Assembly (NCBI GenBank): GCA_965279115.1
Contig: OZ257137.1
Coordinates: 2,914,001 to 2,978,000, forward strand
Source of the DNA: JAEUOS01 sp965279115
GTDB taxonomy: Bacteria > Pseudomonadota > Gammaproteobacteria > Burkholderiales > JAEUOS01
Direction of reading: 5' to 3'
DNA length: 64,000 bases
Below the pieces are notes generated by a model, which made no database searches, was not told the DNA's origin, and saw only the letters and a program-made list of their open reading frames with translations. The position numbers were made by a program, and so were the translations under genes. Shown here one piece after another: positions 8,471-16,942 of the stretch. Numbering within the stretch: the first letter of the stretch is position 1; every line of letters starts with the position of its first letter.

Positions 8471-9352
8471 ATGGAAAAGCGCACGGTGTTCCGTTCGGCC
8501 TGGCTGCCCTACGCCTTGCTGGCACCGCAGTTGGCGGTGACCCTGCTGTTTTTCATCTGGCCGGCCGCCCAGGCGCTGTTCCAGTCGGTATTTGTCGAAG
8601 ACGCGTTCGGCACCCATGTGGAGTTCGTCGGCCTGGCCAATTTCAGGGCCTTGTTCGCCGATCCGCATTATGCGCAGTCCTTCGTGACCACCGCCGTTTT
8701 CGCGCTCAGCGTGGCGGCCCTTTCGCTCGGTGCCGCCCTCGGACTGGCGGTGCTTGCCAACAGGGTGACGCGCGGCGCAGGAATCTACAAGACTTTCATC
8801 ATCTGGCCTTACGCGGTGGCACCTGCGGTCGCGGGTGTGCTGTGGCTATTCCTGTTCGACCCCTCGGTCGGAACCCTGGCCTTCGTCCTGCGGGAGTCGG
8901 GCATCAACTGGAATCCCTTGCTCAACGGCAACCAGGCGATGGTGCTGGTGGTGCTGGCCGCCGCGTGGAAGCAGGTGAGCTACAACTTCGTCTTCTTCCT
9001 GGCCGGCCTGCAGGCCATCCCGAGGTCGCTGATCGAGGCGGCAGCCATCGATGGCGCCGGCCCGGCGACACGATTCCGGAAGATCGTTATTCCGCTCCTG
9101 TCGCCGACGCTTTTTTTCCTGCTTGTCGTCAACGTGATCTACGCCTTCTTCGACACCTTCGGCATCATCGATGCGGTGACCCAGGGCGGGCCGGCCAAGG
9201 CGACCGAGGTGCTCGTGTTCAAGGTCTTTCATGATGGTTTCAAGGGCCAGGATTTCGGAGGCGCGGCGGCGCAGTCAGTGGTGCTGATGAGCATCGTCAT
9301 CGCGCTGACCGTGGCGCAGTTCCGCTATATCGAGAGGAAGGTCAACTACTGA
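8471..9352 (+). CDS. ugpA: sn-glycerol-3-phosphate ABC transporter permease UgpA
   Basis: A 293-residue inner-membrane permease with six predicted hydrophobic segments. It opens with PYALLAPQLAVTLLFFIWPAAQALFQSV, typical of UgpA/MalF-type permeases. The cytoplasmic EAA loop is EAAAIDGAGPATRFRKIVIPLL near residues 187-208, where the ATPase docks. It forms a heterodimer with UgpE, whose ATG overlaps the ugpA TGA by one base (TGATG), so the two are translationally coupled. Confidence 0.95.
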   Translation: MEKRTVFRSAWLPYALLAPQLAVTLLFFIWPAAQALFQSVFVEDAFGTHVEFVGLANFRALFADPHYAQSFVTTAVFALSVAALSLGAALGLAVLANRVTRGAGIYKTFIIWPYAVAPAVAGVLWLFLFDPSVGTLAFVLRESGINWNPLLNGNQAMVLVVLAAAWKQVSYNFVFFLAGLQAIPRSLIEAAAIDGAGPATRFRKIVIPLLSPTLFFLLVVNVIYAFFDTFGIIDAVTQGGPAKATEVLVFKVFHDGFKGQDFGGAAAQSVVLMSIVIALTVAQFRYIERKVNY

Positions 9353-10185
9353 TGGTCGAGCGGCGGCCCGTGGCGGATTTCTTCACGCACCTCTTGCTGA
9401 TTGCAGGCATGGTCCTGGTCGCCTTGCCGGTCTGGCTGGCCTTTGTCGCCTCGACACTGACCCCCGAGCAGGTGCTGGATGCGCCGATGCCGCTGTTGCC
9501 GGGCGGACAACTGGTCGCCAATTACCGCAGCGTGCTTTTCGACGGATCGACCCCGTTGCGCATGCTGATGCTCAACAGCGCGATATCGGCGCTGGTGATC
9601 GCCTGCGGCAAGATCGCCATTTCGGTCCTGTCGGCATTCGCCGTCGTGTACTTCCGCTTTCCGGGCCGCACGTTGTGTTTCTGGCTGATCTTCCTGACCC
9701 TCATGTTGCCGGTGGAGGTGCGCATCCTGCCCACCTTCCAGGTGGTGGCAAGCCTGGGCATGCTCGACAGTTACGCTGGCCTCACGATTCCCTTGCTCGC
9801 TTCGGCCACTGCCACGTTCCTGTTCCGGCAATTCTTCCTTACCGTGCCGGAGGAACTTGCGGAAGCCGCGCGCATCGACGGCGCGGGCCCAATGCGGTTT
9901 TTCTGGAGCATCCTGCTGCCGCTGGCGCGCACCCAGATCGCGGCGTTGTTCGTGATCCTCTTCATCTACGGATGGAACCAGTACCTGTGGCCGCTGATGG
10001 TGACCACCCGCGAGGACTACTACACCGCGGTGATCGGCATCCGCCGCCTGATGTCCGGTGGCGACGCCGCCACCGAATGGAACCTCGTGATGGCCACGTC
10101 CATCCTCGCCATGTTGCCGCCGGCCCTGGTGGTGGTGGCGATGCAGAAGTGGTTTGTGCGTGGCCTGGTGGAGACCGAAAAATGA
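9352..10185 (+). CDS. ugpE: sn-glycerol-3-phosphate ABC transporter permease UgpE
   Basis: A 277-residue MalG-like permease partner of UgpA. The EAA loop is EAARIDGAGPMRFFWSILLP near residues 170-189. The ending KWFVRGLVETEK resembles the conserved C-terminal tail of this family. Translation is coupled both upstream (one-base overlap with ugpA) and downstream (ATGA overlap with ugpQ). The expected ATPase gene ugpC does not follow; ugpQ comes directly after. Confidence 0.95.
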   Translation: MVERRPVADFFTHLLLIAGMVLVALPVWLAFVASTLTPEQVLDAPMPLLPGGQLVANYRSVLFDGSTPLRMLMLNSAISALVIACGKIAISVLSAFAVVYFRFPGRTLCFWLIFLTLMLPVEVRILPTFQVVASLGMLDSYAGLTIPLLASATATFLFRQFFLTVPEELAEAARIDGAGPMRFFWSILLPLARTQIAALFVILFIYGWNQYLWPLMVTTREDYYTAVIGIRRLMSGGDAATEWNLVMATSILAMLPPALVVVAMQKWFVRGLVETEK

Positions 10186-10961
10186 ACCGGGGGCGAGAGC
10201 GTTTTTCGTACCCGTCCAGGGTGCTTGCGCATCGCGGCGGCGGCGTCCTTGCGCCGGAAAACACCCTGGCGGGACTGCGCGAGGCCAAACAACGAGGCTA
10301 TGTCGCTGTCGAGTTCGACGTGATGCTCGCGCGCGACGACGTCCCGGTGCTGATGCACGACGATACGCTCGATCGCACCACCAACGGTTCCGGTGCGGTG
10401 CCGGAGCATTCCGCACATGAACTGGTAGCACTGGACGCGGGATCATGGCGCGCTGCCAGGTTCGCCGGCGAACCCGTGCCGGACTTCGAGGCCGCGGGAC
10501 GGCTGTGCCGCGAACTCGGCCTGTTTGCCAACGTGGAGATAAAGCCCTTCGCGCCCGGCGGTGAAATTGTCGCGAGACGGACCGGCACCCGGGTGGCGGA
10601 GCGATGCGCGCGGATCTGGGACGGCGGCATCGGCGGACTCCTGATTTCCTCGTTTTCGCCTGCCGCGCTTGCGGCCGCGCTTGCAACTGCGCCCGAACTG
10701 CCACGGGCTTATCTTTTCGACGCCGTACCTGGAAACTGGCGGGACGAACTGGCCCGTCTGGAATGCGTGGCCTTGCACTGCAACGCCGCCAGGCTCGACG
10801 CGGCCACCGCCGCCGCCATCAAGTCGGACGGCTATGGGTTGATGTGCTGGACGGTCAATGACCTCGAATTCGCAAACCGGCTTTTCGACTGGGGTGTGGA
10901 TGCGATATGCACCGATCGACTTGACCTGTTTGCCGGAATGGCCGGTCGCACCGTCCTGTAA
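10182..10961 (+). CDS. ugpQ: Glycerophosphodiester phosphodiesterase UgpQ
   Basis: A cytosolic enzyme that hydrolyses glycerophosphodiesters to glycerol-3-phosphate and an alcohol, 259 residues from the ATG at 10182 in a four-base overlap with ugpE. Catalytic GDPD motifs are visible: LAHRGGGVLAPENTL (His, Arg, Glu), VEFDVMLARDDVPVLMHDDTLDRTT (metal Glu/Asp, second His), and NVEIKPF. The absence of a signal peptide fits cytosolic processing of diesters brought in by UgpBAE. Confidence 0.95.
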   Translation: MNRGRERFSYPSRVLAHRGGGVLAPENTLAGLREAKQRGYVAVEFDVMLARDDVPVLMHDDTLDRTTNGSGAVPEHSAHELVALDAGSWRAARFAGEPVPDFEAAGRLCRELGLFANVEIKPFAPGGEIVARRTGTRVAERCARIWDGGIGGLLISSFSPAALAAALATAPELPRAYLFDAVPGNWRDELARLECVALHCNAARLDAATAAAIKSDGYGLMCWTVNDLEFANRLFDWGVDAICTDRLDLFAGMAGRTVL

Positions 10962-10985
10962 CGGTAGCGAAATATCCGTTACAGG
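10955..10985 (+). repeat. 10-bp inverted repeat at the ugpQ stop
   Basis: CCTGTAACGG and CCGTTACAGG flank an 11-base loop, and the ugpQ TAA lies inside the left arm. There is no U-run after it. It may be a factor-dependent transcript end or an operator for the small exported-protein gene downstream. Confidence 0.45.
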
Positions 10986-11081
10986 TGGTTACGCTTGCAG
11001 TGTCGGCGCGCTCCGGTGCCCGCGAGTTATTCGGAACATGGACCCTGTCCATTCCCAATCGACCCGTAAACGGAGAAACCC

Positions 11082-11450
11082 ATGAAAGCACTTGCCATCG
11101 CAGCAGCCCTGATCATCGCAGCACCGTCGGCTTTTGCGCAAACCGGCTCGACGCCGGCGCCGAATGCCCAGCAACGCATCGATCAGCGTCAAGCCAATCA
11201 GGAAAGGCGCATCGAGCAAGGCGAGAAGTCCGGCGCGCTCACCCAACGCGAAGCCAATCGCCTCGACAAGGGCCAGGCGCGGGTGGATAGCATCGAGCAG
11301 AAGGCGGCAGCCGATGGCTCCATCACCCGCAAGGAAGCCGCGCATGTGCAGCACGCGCAGAACGTGGAGTCACGCCGCATCGCCCGGCAGAAGCATGACC
11401 GCCAGCATGATCTCAATCACGACGGCAAGAAGGACCTGCCGCGCCGTTGA
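11082..11450 (+). CDS. Small exported Gln/Arg-rich protein with two helical repeats
   Basis: A 122-residue protein with a Sec signal peptide (MKALAIAAALIIAAPSAFAQ). The mature part is a charged helical region with two related units: RIEQGEKSGALTQREANRLD, and later ADGSITRKEAAHVQHAQNVE. The C-terminus contains DLNHDGKKD, which resembles one EF-hand calcium loop. Similar small periplasmic proteins are common in Betaproteobacteria but have no function I can name. The codon use is like its neighbours and GGAG precedes the ATG. Confidence 0.8.
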   Translation: MKALAIAAALIIAAPSAFAQTGSTPAPNAQQRIDQRQANQERRIEQGEKSGALTQREANRLDKGQARVDSIEQKAAADGSITRKEAAHVQHAQNVESRRIARQKHDRQHDLNHDGKKDLPRR

Positions 11451-11460
11451 TGTAAACAAT

Positions 11461-11501
11461 TGTTGCGATCAGTTGATTTGCGGCAACAAAGGGCTACTAT
11501 T
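11461..11501 (+). promoter_or_regulatory. Candidate promoter with overlapping inverted repeat
   Basis: TTGATT (11474..11479) and TACTAT (11496..11501) are 16 bases apart, a sigma70-like pair with four of six matches each. TTGTTGC (11461..11467) and GCAACAA (11484..11490) form a perfect inverted repeat that brackets the -35 element, suggesting an operator. A terminator follows about 125 bases downstream with no clear protein gene between. Confidence 0.35.
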
Positions 11502-11507
11502 GGTCAT

Positions 11508-11650
11508 AAGGATGTCATCGCCATGGTTCATACTGAATGCATTGAACGTTGGCGGGGATGCCCGCAAGTTTGATTCAAGTCGGCAAGCCACCGCCCATAT
11601 AGGACGGGGTCAGCCGCAATACGACGGCCGCAAGAATTGCGGCCGTTTTT
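11508..11650 (+). ncRNA. Candidate small RNA between orphan promoter and terminator
   Basis: A transcript starting about 7 bases after the TACTAT box would end at a strong terminator after roughly 140 nucleotides. The only open frame I find in it starts with the ATG at 11523 and encodes 16 residues, with a weak ribosome-binding site. A small RNA, a leader peptide, or an unused region are all possible. I do not recognise it as a known RNA family. Confidence 0.3.
11624..11650 (+). terminator. Strong rho-independent terminator
   Basis: ACGGCCGCAA and TTGCGGCCGT form a 10-bp perfect stem with a GAA loop, followed by TTTTCTTT. It lies 174 bases after the nearest upstream stop codon, too far for a simple gene end. 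Confidence 0.8.
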
Positions 11651-11722
11651 CTTTGGTGCGCGGGGATGGCATCCGGCGTCGGCGATACAATCGTCGCGTT
11701 CGCAAACAATCCGGTAGCGCCC

Positions 11723-12613
11723 ATGCGCCTCGACGACGGCAGGGAAAGCAGCAATGTTGAGGACCGCCGCGACCAGCCGGGCGCTGCTGGCGGGCGTGGT
11801 GGCATGCCGCTCCTGGGCGGGCGCATCGGCCTTGGCACCATTGCGATCGCGCTGGTGGCATCCTACTTTCTGGGGATCAACCCGATGACCGTGCTGTCGC
11901 TCCTGTCCGGGGGTGACGGTGGCGGCGCGCCGATGGTGCAACAGCAGCAAGCCAAGGCGCCCCCCAGGGACGATACCGAGGCGCGTTTCGTCTCCATGGT
12001 GCTGGCCGATACCGAAGATGTCTGGCGCGACCTGTTTTCCAAAAGCGGCCGCCAGTACGTCGATCCCAAGCTGGTGCTGTTTCGTGGCGCCACGCCGACG
12101 GCATGCGGCACCGGGCAGACGGCGATGGGTCCGTTTTACTGCCCGGGTGACCAGAAGGTCTATATCGACCTGGCCTTCTACGCGGAGATGAAGACGCGCT
12201 TCAACGCCCCCGGGGACTTCGCGCAGGCTTACGTGATCGCCCACGAAGTGGGACATCATGTGCAGAACCTGCTGGGGGTTTCCGACAAGGTCGACCAGGC
12301 GCGGCGGCGCATGTCCGAGCGCGACGCCAATGCGCTTTCAGTGAGGCTGGAATTGCAGGCCGACTGTTTCGCCGGTGTCTGGGGCTTTCATGCCAATCGC
12401 GCGCGCAAGGTCCTGGAGTCGGGGGATCTCGAAGAAGCGCTCAATGCCGCCACCGCGATCGGTGACGATACCCTGCAGCGCAATGCCGGGCGCGGCATCA
12501 GCCCCGATTCGTTCACGCACGGATCTTCGGCGCAACGCGTGCGCTGGTTCCGGCGCGGCATCGAGACGGGTGACTTGAAGCAGTGCGACACTTTCGCCGC
12601 GCGACAACTCTAG
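11723..12613 (+). CDS. YpfJ-type neutral zinc metallopeptidase
   Basis: A 296-residue protein from the ATG at 11723 (MRLDDGRESSNVEDRR, the usual N-terminus of this family). A single transmembrane segment lies near residues 36-55, and the rest is probably periplasmic. The zinc motif HEVGHHVQ is near residue 173. The family pattern of VDPKLVLF, CGTGQTAMGPFYCPGDQKVYIDLAFY and ELQADCFAGVWG (third ligand region) is complete. No physiological substrate is known. The stop TAG shares CTAG with the convergent gene 12610..12966. Confidence 0.9.
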   Translation: MRLDDGRESSNVEDRRDQPGAAGGRGGMPLLGGRIGLGTIAIALVASYFLGINPMTVLSLLSGGDGGGAPMVQQQQAKAPPRDDTEARFVSMVLADTEDVWRDLFSKSGRQYVDPKLVLFRGATPTACGTGQTAMGPFYCPGDQKVYIDLAFYAEMKTRFNAPGDFAQAYVIAHEVGHHVQNLLGVSDKVDQARRRMSERDANALSVRLELQADCFAGVWGFHANRARKVLESGDLEEALNAATAIGDDTLQRNAGRGISPDSFTHGSSAQRVRWFRRGIETGDLKQCDTFAARQL

Positions 12614-12966
12614 GGCGTGGCCGCCGGCTGCTTCACGGGTTTCAGGACCGCGGAAATGATGGCGCCGATGGTCTTGAAGTCGTTGCGGCCCTTGTATTTC
12701 ACCTTCACGTGCCGCATCTTCTGACCGTCGCCTTCGATCACCGGGAATTTCTCGCACAGGGCCACACCGTCCCATATCTGCAGGCATACGTACTTTTCCT
12801 GCGGGACGATGGAAAGCAGGTTGCGCCCGCGCGAATAAACCGGATTACCCCACTTGACCGTTTCAACGATGGCGGGGTCGGCGGCAATAACCATCTCGCG
12901 AAGCTTGTGCATCATCGCCTGCTGCTCATACGGCAGGGTCTGAATCAATTTTTCAGCAGTCAGCAT
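12610..12966 (-). CDS. DUF1801 / YdhG-like protein
   Basis: A 118-residue soluble protein of the DUF1801 type: LPYEQQAMMHKLREMVIAADPAIVETVKWGNPVYS is the usual opening, followed by a beta-rich core (NLLSIVPQEKYVCLQIWDG) and a C-terminal helix. The biochemical function of the family is not established. The gene is monocistronic and convergent with the metallopeptidase gene; the two stops share the palindrome CTAG at 12610..12613. Confidence 0.8.
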   Translation of the reverse strand: MLTAEKLIQTLPYEQQAMMHKLREMVIAADPAIVETVKWGNPVYSRGRNLLSIVPQEKYVCLQIWDGVALCEKFPVIEGDGQKMRHVKVKYKGRNDFKTIGAIISAVLKPVKQPAATP

Positions 12967-13091
12967 CTGCTCTCCTGGAGCGCGGGTTTTTCATGAGCTT
13001 CCTGACCCTCCTATTGTTTCATGCTACGCCCTTCGGCGCGCCACATCAATTGCGGTCGCCGGCCGGGCGATAATTTTTTGCACAAATACCC

Positions 13092-14948
13092 ATGCGACAT
13101 TTTTCCAGCGGCGAGCCTTCGCCCGTGACGAAACCGGCATCCGGCTGGCCCACCATCCGCACGCTGATACCCTACCTGCTCGAGTACAAGGGGCGGGTGG
13201 CGCTGGCGCTGGTCTTCCTGGTGGCGGCCAAGCTGGCCAATGTCGGCGTGCCCCTCATCATGAAGGAAATCGTCGACGGGTTGGGAATCACCCTGTCGGG
13301 CGGCGGCGACAAACTCGCCTTCGGCGTGATCGCCGGGCTGTTGCTTGCCTATGGCGCTGCACGCCTGTCGACCACGGTGTTCACCGAGTTGCGCGAATTC
13401 GTCTTCGCGAAAGTCACGCAGTCGGCGGTGCGGCGCATCGCGCTCGAAGTGTTTCGCCACCTGCATTCGCTGTCACTGCGCTTTCACCTGAATCGCCAGA
13501 CCGGCGGAATGACGCGGGACATCGAACGCGGGTCGCGCGGCGTTTCCTCGCTGGTGTCCTACACGCTCTACAGCATCCTGCCCACCCTGGTGGAAATCGC
13601 GCTGGTGCTTTCCATCCTGGCATGGAAGTACGACAAATGGTTCGTGATCATCACCCTGGTCGCGCTGACGGCGTACATCGTGTGGTCGGTCGCCGTCACC
13701 GAATGGCGCACCGGTTTCCGCCGCGCGATGAACGACCTGGACTCCAAGGCCAACGTGCGCGCGATCGATTCGCTGCTCAACTACGAGACCGTCAAGTATT
13801 TCGGCAACGAGGAATACGAAGCCAGGCGTTATGACCAGAGCATGGCGCGCTGGGAGGAGGCGGCGGTCAAGAGCCAGACCTCGCTGTCCTTGCTCAACAC
13901 CGGGCAAAGCGCCATCATCGCCATCGCGGTCACCGCCATCATGTGGCGCGCGACGGTCGGCGTGGCCAATGGCAGCATGACCCTTGGCGACCTGGTGCTG
14001 GTCAATGCGTTCATGATCCAGCTCTACATCCCGCTCAATTTCCTGGGCGTGCTTTACCGCGAAATCAAGCAGAGCCTGGCGGACATGGAGCGCATGTTCG
14101 TCCTGATGCGCGAAAACCGCGAGGTGGCCGACAAGCCTTCCGCGCCTGCGCTTGCGATCGACGGCGCCGCGATCCGCTTCGAGCATGTGGACTTCTCCTA
14201 CGAGCCCAACCGGCAGATCCTGTTCGATGTCGATTTCGAGGTGCCGGCCGGCCGCACCGTGGCGGTGGTCGGGCATAGCGGCTCGGGGAAATCGACACTC
14301 GCGCGCCTTTTGTATCGCTTCTACGACGTGGCCCCTGGCGGCGGGGCCATTCGCATCGACGCGCAGGACCTGCGCGAGGTGCGCCAGCAGAGCCTGCGGC
14401 GCGCCATCGGCATCGTGCCGCAGGACACCGTGCTGTTCAACGACACGATCTACTACAACATCGCCTACGGCAACACCGAGGCCTCGCGCGAGGAGGTCGA
14501 GGCCGCGGCGCGCATGGCCTCCATCCACGACTTCGTGATGACGCTGCCGGACAAGTACGACACCATGGTGGGCGAGCGCGGGCTCAAGCTCTCCGGCGGT
14601 GAGAAGCAGCGCGTGGCGATTGCCCGCGCGTTGCTGAAGAATCCGGCCATCATGATTTTCGACGAGGCCACCTCCGCGCTCGATTCGCAAACCGAAAAGG
14701 CGATCCAGGCCGAGCTGAAAAAGGCTGCCGAGAACCGCACCACGCTGGTGATCGCGCACCGGCTTTCGACCATTGCCGACGCGCACAGCATCATCGTGAT
14801 GGACCGCGGCCGCATTGTCGAGCGTGGCGCCCATGCGGAGTTGCTGGCCCTGGGCGGTCACTATGCGCGCATGTGGGAGTTGCAGCAGGAGGGGGATGGC
14901 GACGACGCCGTGCCGGCCGCACCAGTCCCCGGCCTGAAAACCGCCTGA
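13092..14948 (+). CDS. Atm1/HMT1-type ABC exporter (fused membrane and ATPase domains)
   Basis: A 618-residue half-transporter that would work as a homodimer. The N-terminal six-helix domain (about 25-340) has the Atm1 pattern LRFHLNRQTGGMTRDIERG and an NYETVKYFGNE stretch. The ATPase domain (about 355-600) has Walker A GHSGSGKST, signature LSGGEKQRVAIARALL, Walker B IMIFDEATSALD and the H-loop IAHRLSTI. Family members export glutathione conjugates, polysulfide compounds or metals. The gene stands alone, so its cargo cannot be deduced. Confidence 0.93.
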   Translation: MRHFSSGEPSPVTKPASGWPTIRTLIPYLLEYKGRVALALVFLVAAKLANVGVPLIMKEIVDGLGITLSGGGDKLAFGVIAGLLLAYGAARLSTTVFTELREFVFAKVTQSAVRRIALEVFRHLHSLSLRFHLNRQTGGMTRDIERGSRGVSSLVSYTLYSILPTLVEIALVLSILAWKYDKWFVIITLVALTAYIVWSVAVTEWRTGFRRAMNDLDSKANVRAIDSLLNYETVKYFGNEEYEARRYDQSMARWEEAAVKSQTSLSLLNTGQSAIIAIAVTAIMWRATVGVANGSMTLGDLVLVNAFMIQLYIPLNFLGVLYREIKQSLADMERMFVLMRENREVADKPSAPALAIDGAAIRFEHVDFSYEPNRQILFDVDFEVPAGRTVAVVGHSGSGKSTLARLLYRFYDVAPGGGAIRIDAQDLREVRQQSLRRAIGIVPQDTVLFNDTIYYNIAYGNTEASREEVEAAARMASIHDFVMTLPDKYDTMVGERGLKLSGGEKQRVAIARALLKNPAIMIFDEATSALDSQTEKAIQAELKKAAENRTTLVIAHRLSTIADAHSIIVMDRGRIVERGAHAELLALGGHYARMWELQQEGDGDDAVPAAPVPGLKTA

Positions 14949-14972
14949 GCCTGCGACCCCGCACCGCCCATG

Positions 14973-14996
14973 CCTGTCGCGCATGGCCGCGACAGG
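14973..14996 (+). repeat. 9-bp stem hairpin after ABC exporter gene
   Basis: CCTGTCGCG and CGCGACAGG flank CATGGC, 25 bases past the exporter stop. There is no U-tract. It may protect the mRNA 3' end or assist termination. Confidence 0.45.
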
Positions 14997-15039
14997 ATTG
15001 CGCCAGAATCCATGCGTAATCGGCATTGGATTGCGCCAG
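14995..15039 (+). repeat. 12-bp direct repeats upstream of racemase gene
   Basis: GGATTGCGCCAG occurs exactly at 14995..15006 and 15028..15039, 33 bases apart (about three helical turns), ending 23 bases before the racemase ATG. This spacing could serve a regulator that binds on one DNA face. Confidence 0.4.
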
Positions 15040-15062
15040 TGTTGCGGTTTAGGCTGCAGCAT

Positions 15063-15809
15063 ATGGACGCCTTACAGCTTGAAAACCTGCCGCGCATCGG
15101 CATCCTTGGCGGCATGGGGCCGCTAGCCACAGCGGATTTCCTGGCCAAGATCGCGCTGGCCACGCCGGCTGCCTGTGACCAAGCGCATTTCCCCGTCACG
15201 GTTGATTCCACGCCCCAGATCCCCGATCGCGTCGCCGCGCTCGAGGGACGCGGCACCGACCCCTTGCCGGCGCTGATGGCCGGTGCGCATCGCCTGCTCC
15301 TGGCCAGGTGCGACCTGATCGCCATGCCCTGTAACACGGCGCACTTCTGGCACGCACGGTTGGCGGAACGGGTCGCGGTGCCGATCCCGCACATTGTCGA
15401 CGCGGTCGGTGCCGAGCTGGGTGACACGGGCGTGGTCGGGCTGCTGGGCACGTCCGCGACACTGCGCGGGGGCCTCTACCAGTTGCGCGATGTCGCGCGA
15501 CGCACCTGGCTTGTGCCGGACGCTACCGGGATCGACACACTGGTAACGCCGGGCATTGCAGCGGTGAAATCCGGCGACCTGCTCGCCGGCGCCATATTGC
15601 TGCGTCGCGCCGCACGCATGCTCGCCGCGCGCGGCGCCGAAGTATTGGTCCTGGCCTGCACCGAAATCCCCCTGGTGGTGAAGGCGGACGATGCGTCCGT
15701 ACCGATGATCGATGCGACGGCGGCGCTCGCACGTCACTGCGTGGCACAGGCGCGGCGCCTGGCCGGAATGGCGCAGGTCGCTAGAAAGGTCAGCGTTCGG
15801 GCAGGGTGA
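15063..15809 (+). CDS. Aspartate/glutamate racemase family protein
   Basis: A cofactor-independent amino-acid racemase, 248 residues from the ATG at 15063. The two catalytic cysteines are in MPCNTAH near residue 89 and VLACTEIPL near residue 200. The N-terminal loop IGILGGMGPLATADF is the usual signature. It interconverts L and D forms of Asp, Glu or a related acid. The gene lies a few genes before gltIJKL, a Glu/Asp transporter, which fits a common amino-acid theme, though a LysR gene lies between. Confidence 0.9.
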   Translation: MDALQLENLPRIGILGGMGPLATADFLAKIALATPAACDQAHFPVTVDSTPQIPDRVAALEGRGTDPLPALMAGAHRLLLARCDLIAMPCNTAHFWHARLAERVAVPIPHIVDAVGAELGDTGVVGLLGTSATLRGGLYQLRDVARRTWLVPDATGIDTLVTPGIAAVKSGDLLAGAILLRRAARMLAARGAEVLVLACTEIPLVVKADDASVPMIDATAALARHCVAQARRLAGMAQVARKVSVRAG

Positions 15810-15848
15810 TTCAGAGCGACGCGCCGCCTCCTGCTAATCTTGCCGGCC

Positions 15849-16796
15849 ATGGAATCCAAGTGGCTCGAAGATTTCGTCTCGCTTGCCGAGACGCGCAGTT
15901 TTTCCCGCTCCGCGGAACTGCGGCATGTGACCCAGCCCGCGTTTTCGCGCCGTATCCGATCGCTTGAAACCTGGCTCGGCGCGGACCTGATCGACCGTAC
16001 TTCCTATCCCACCCGGCTGACCCGCGCCGGCGAGATCTTCCTCGATCAGGCCGTCGAGATGCTCGGCACGATCGCAGCCACGCGCTCCCTGTTGCAGGGG
16101 CAGCGGGTGGCCGCAGCCGGCGAGATCGACTTCGCCGCGCCGCACACCTTGTCGCTCACCTGGTTTCCGCGCTGGCTTCTGGACATCGAAAAGACGTTTG
16201 GCGCAGTCCGCAGCCGCCTGCTCGCGGCCAACGTTCATGACGCAGTGATGCGTCTGGTCGAAGGCGGCTGCGACCTGCTGCTGTGCTATCACCATCCGCA
16301 GCAACCGGTGCAACTCGACGCCAGGCGCTACGACATGCTGCCGCTGGGGCGCGAGCGCATCGCGCCCTATGCGCGTTGCGACCGTAAGGGCCGGCCCGAG
16401 TTCACCTTGCCCGGCACGCCCGAGGTGCCTGTGCCGTACCTGGCCTATGGGCAAAGTGCCTACCTCGGGCGCATGGTCGACATGATCGCCGCCGGGGCCG
16501 ACCCGCCGCTGTGTCTCGTGAAGCGCTACGAGACCGACATGGCCGAAGGCCTCAAGATGATGGCCCTGGGCGGACACGGCGTGGCGTTTTTGCCCGGCAG
16601 CACGGTGGACGAGCAGGTGCGCTCGCGCAAGCTCGCCAGCGCCGGGGCAGGGTATTGCGTGGATATGGAAATCCGGCTGTATCGCGAGCGGCCGGTCCCC
16701 GGCCGGCCGGCCAAACGTGCGGCACTGGAACTCTGGGAGCATCTCGCTGCGCTCCGGAGTCGTGACCAGCCCGCAGCCTTGGACGGGCCGGGTTAA
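15849..16796 (+). CDS. LysR-family regulator, HypT/YjiE-like
   Basis: A 315-residue LysR protein from the ATG at 15849. The winged-helix domain opens MESKWLEDFVSLAETRSFSRSA and continues through VTQPAFSRRIRSLETWLG, an opening very similar to the hypochlorite-responsive HypT of E. coli. The effector domain also has SAYLGRMVDM, which lines up with a HypT stretch. Oxidative control by methionines, known for HypT, cannot be inferred here. It directly precedes gltI on the same strand with a 146-base gap and may control the transporter. Confidence 0.88.
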   Translation: MESKWLEDFVSLAETRSFSRSAELRHVTQPAFSRRIRSLETWLGADLIDRTSYPTRLTRAGEIFLDQAVEMLGTIAATRSLLQGQRVAAAGEIDFAAPHTLSLTWFPRWLLDIEKTFGAVRSRLLAANVHDAVMRLVEGGCDLLLCYHHPQQPVQLDARRYDMLPLGRERIAPYARCDRKGRPEFTLPGTPEVPVPYLAYGQSAYLGRMVDMIAAGADPPLCLVKRYETDMAEGLKMMALGGHGVAFLPGSTVDEQVRSRKLASAGAGYCVDMEIRLYRERPVPGRPAKRAALELWEHLAALRSRDQPAALDGPG

Positions 16797-16942
16797 CCCC
16801 CTCCACCGTGCCGGGAAAGGCTCTGCTACACTGGATTTTCAACTTTGTTGCCGGCTTGGCATGTTTGCTGCTCCCGTTCTGAGCCCGATGTGCCGACCTT
16901 TTCAGCCCTTGCCATTTGCATGTCCTAAAGAGGAGATATCTC

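Noticed and set aside
13056..13080. Short stem TCGCC/GGCGA followed by a T-run before the ABC exporter gene
   Set aside because: The stem has only five pairs and no gene upstream on that strand; too weak to call a terminator or attenuator.
13473..15062. Minus-strand open frame opposite the ABC exporter
   Set aside because: The exporter has complete ABC motifs; the antisense product has none.
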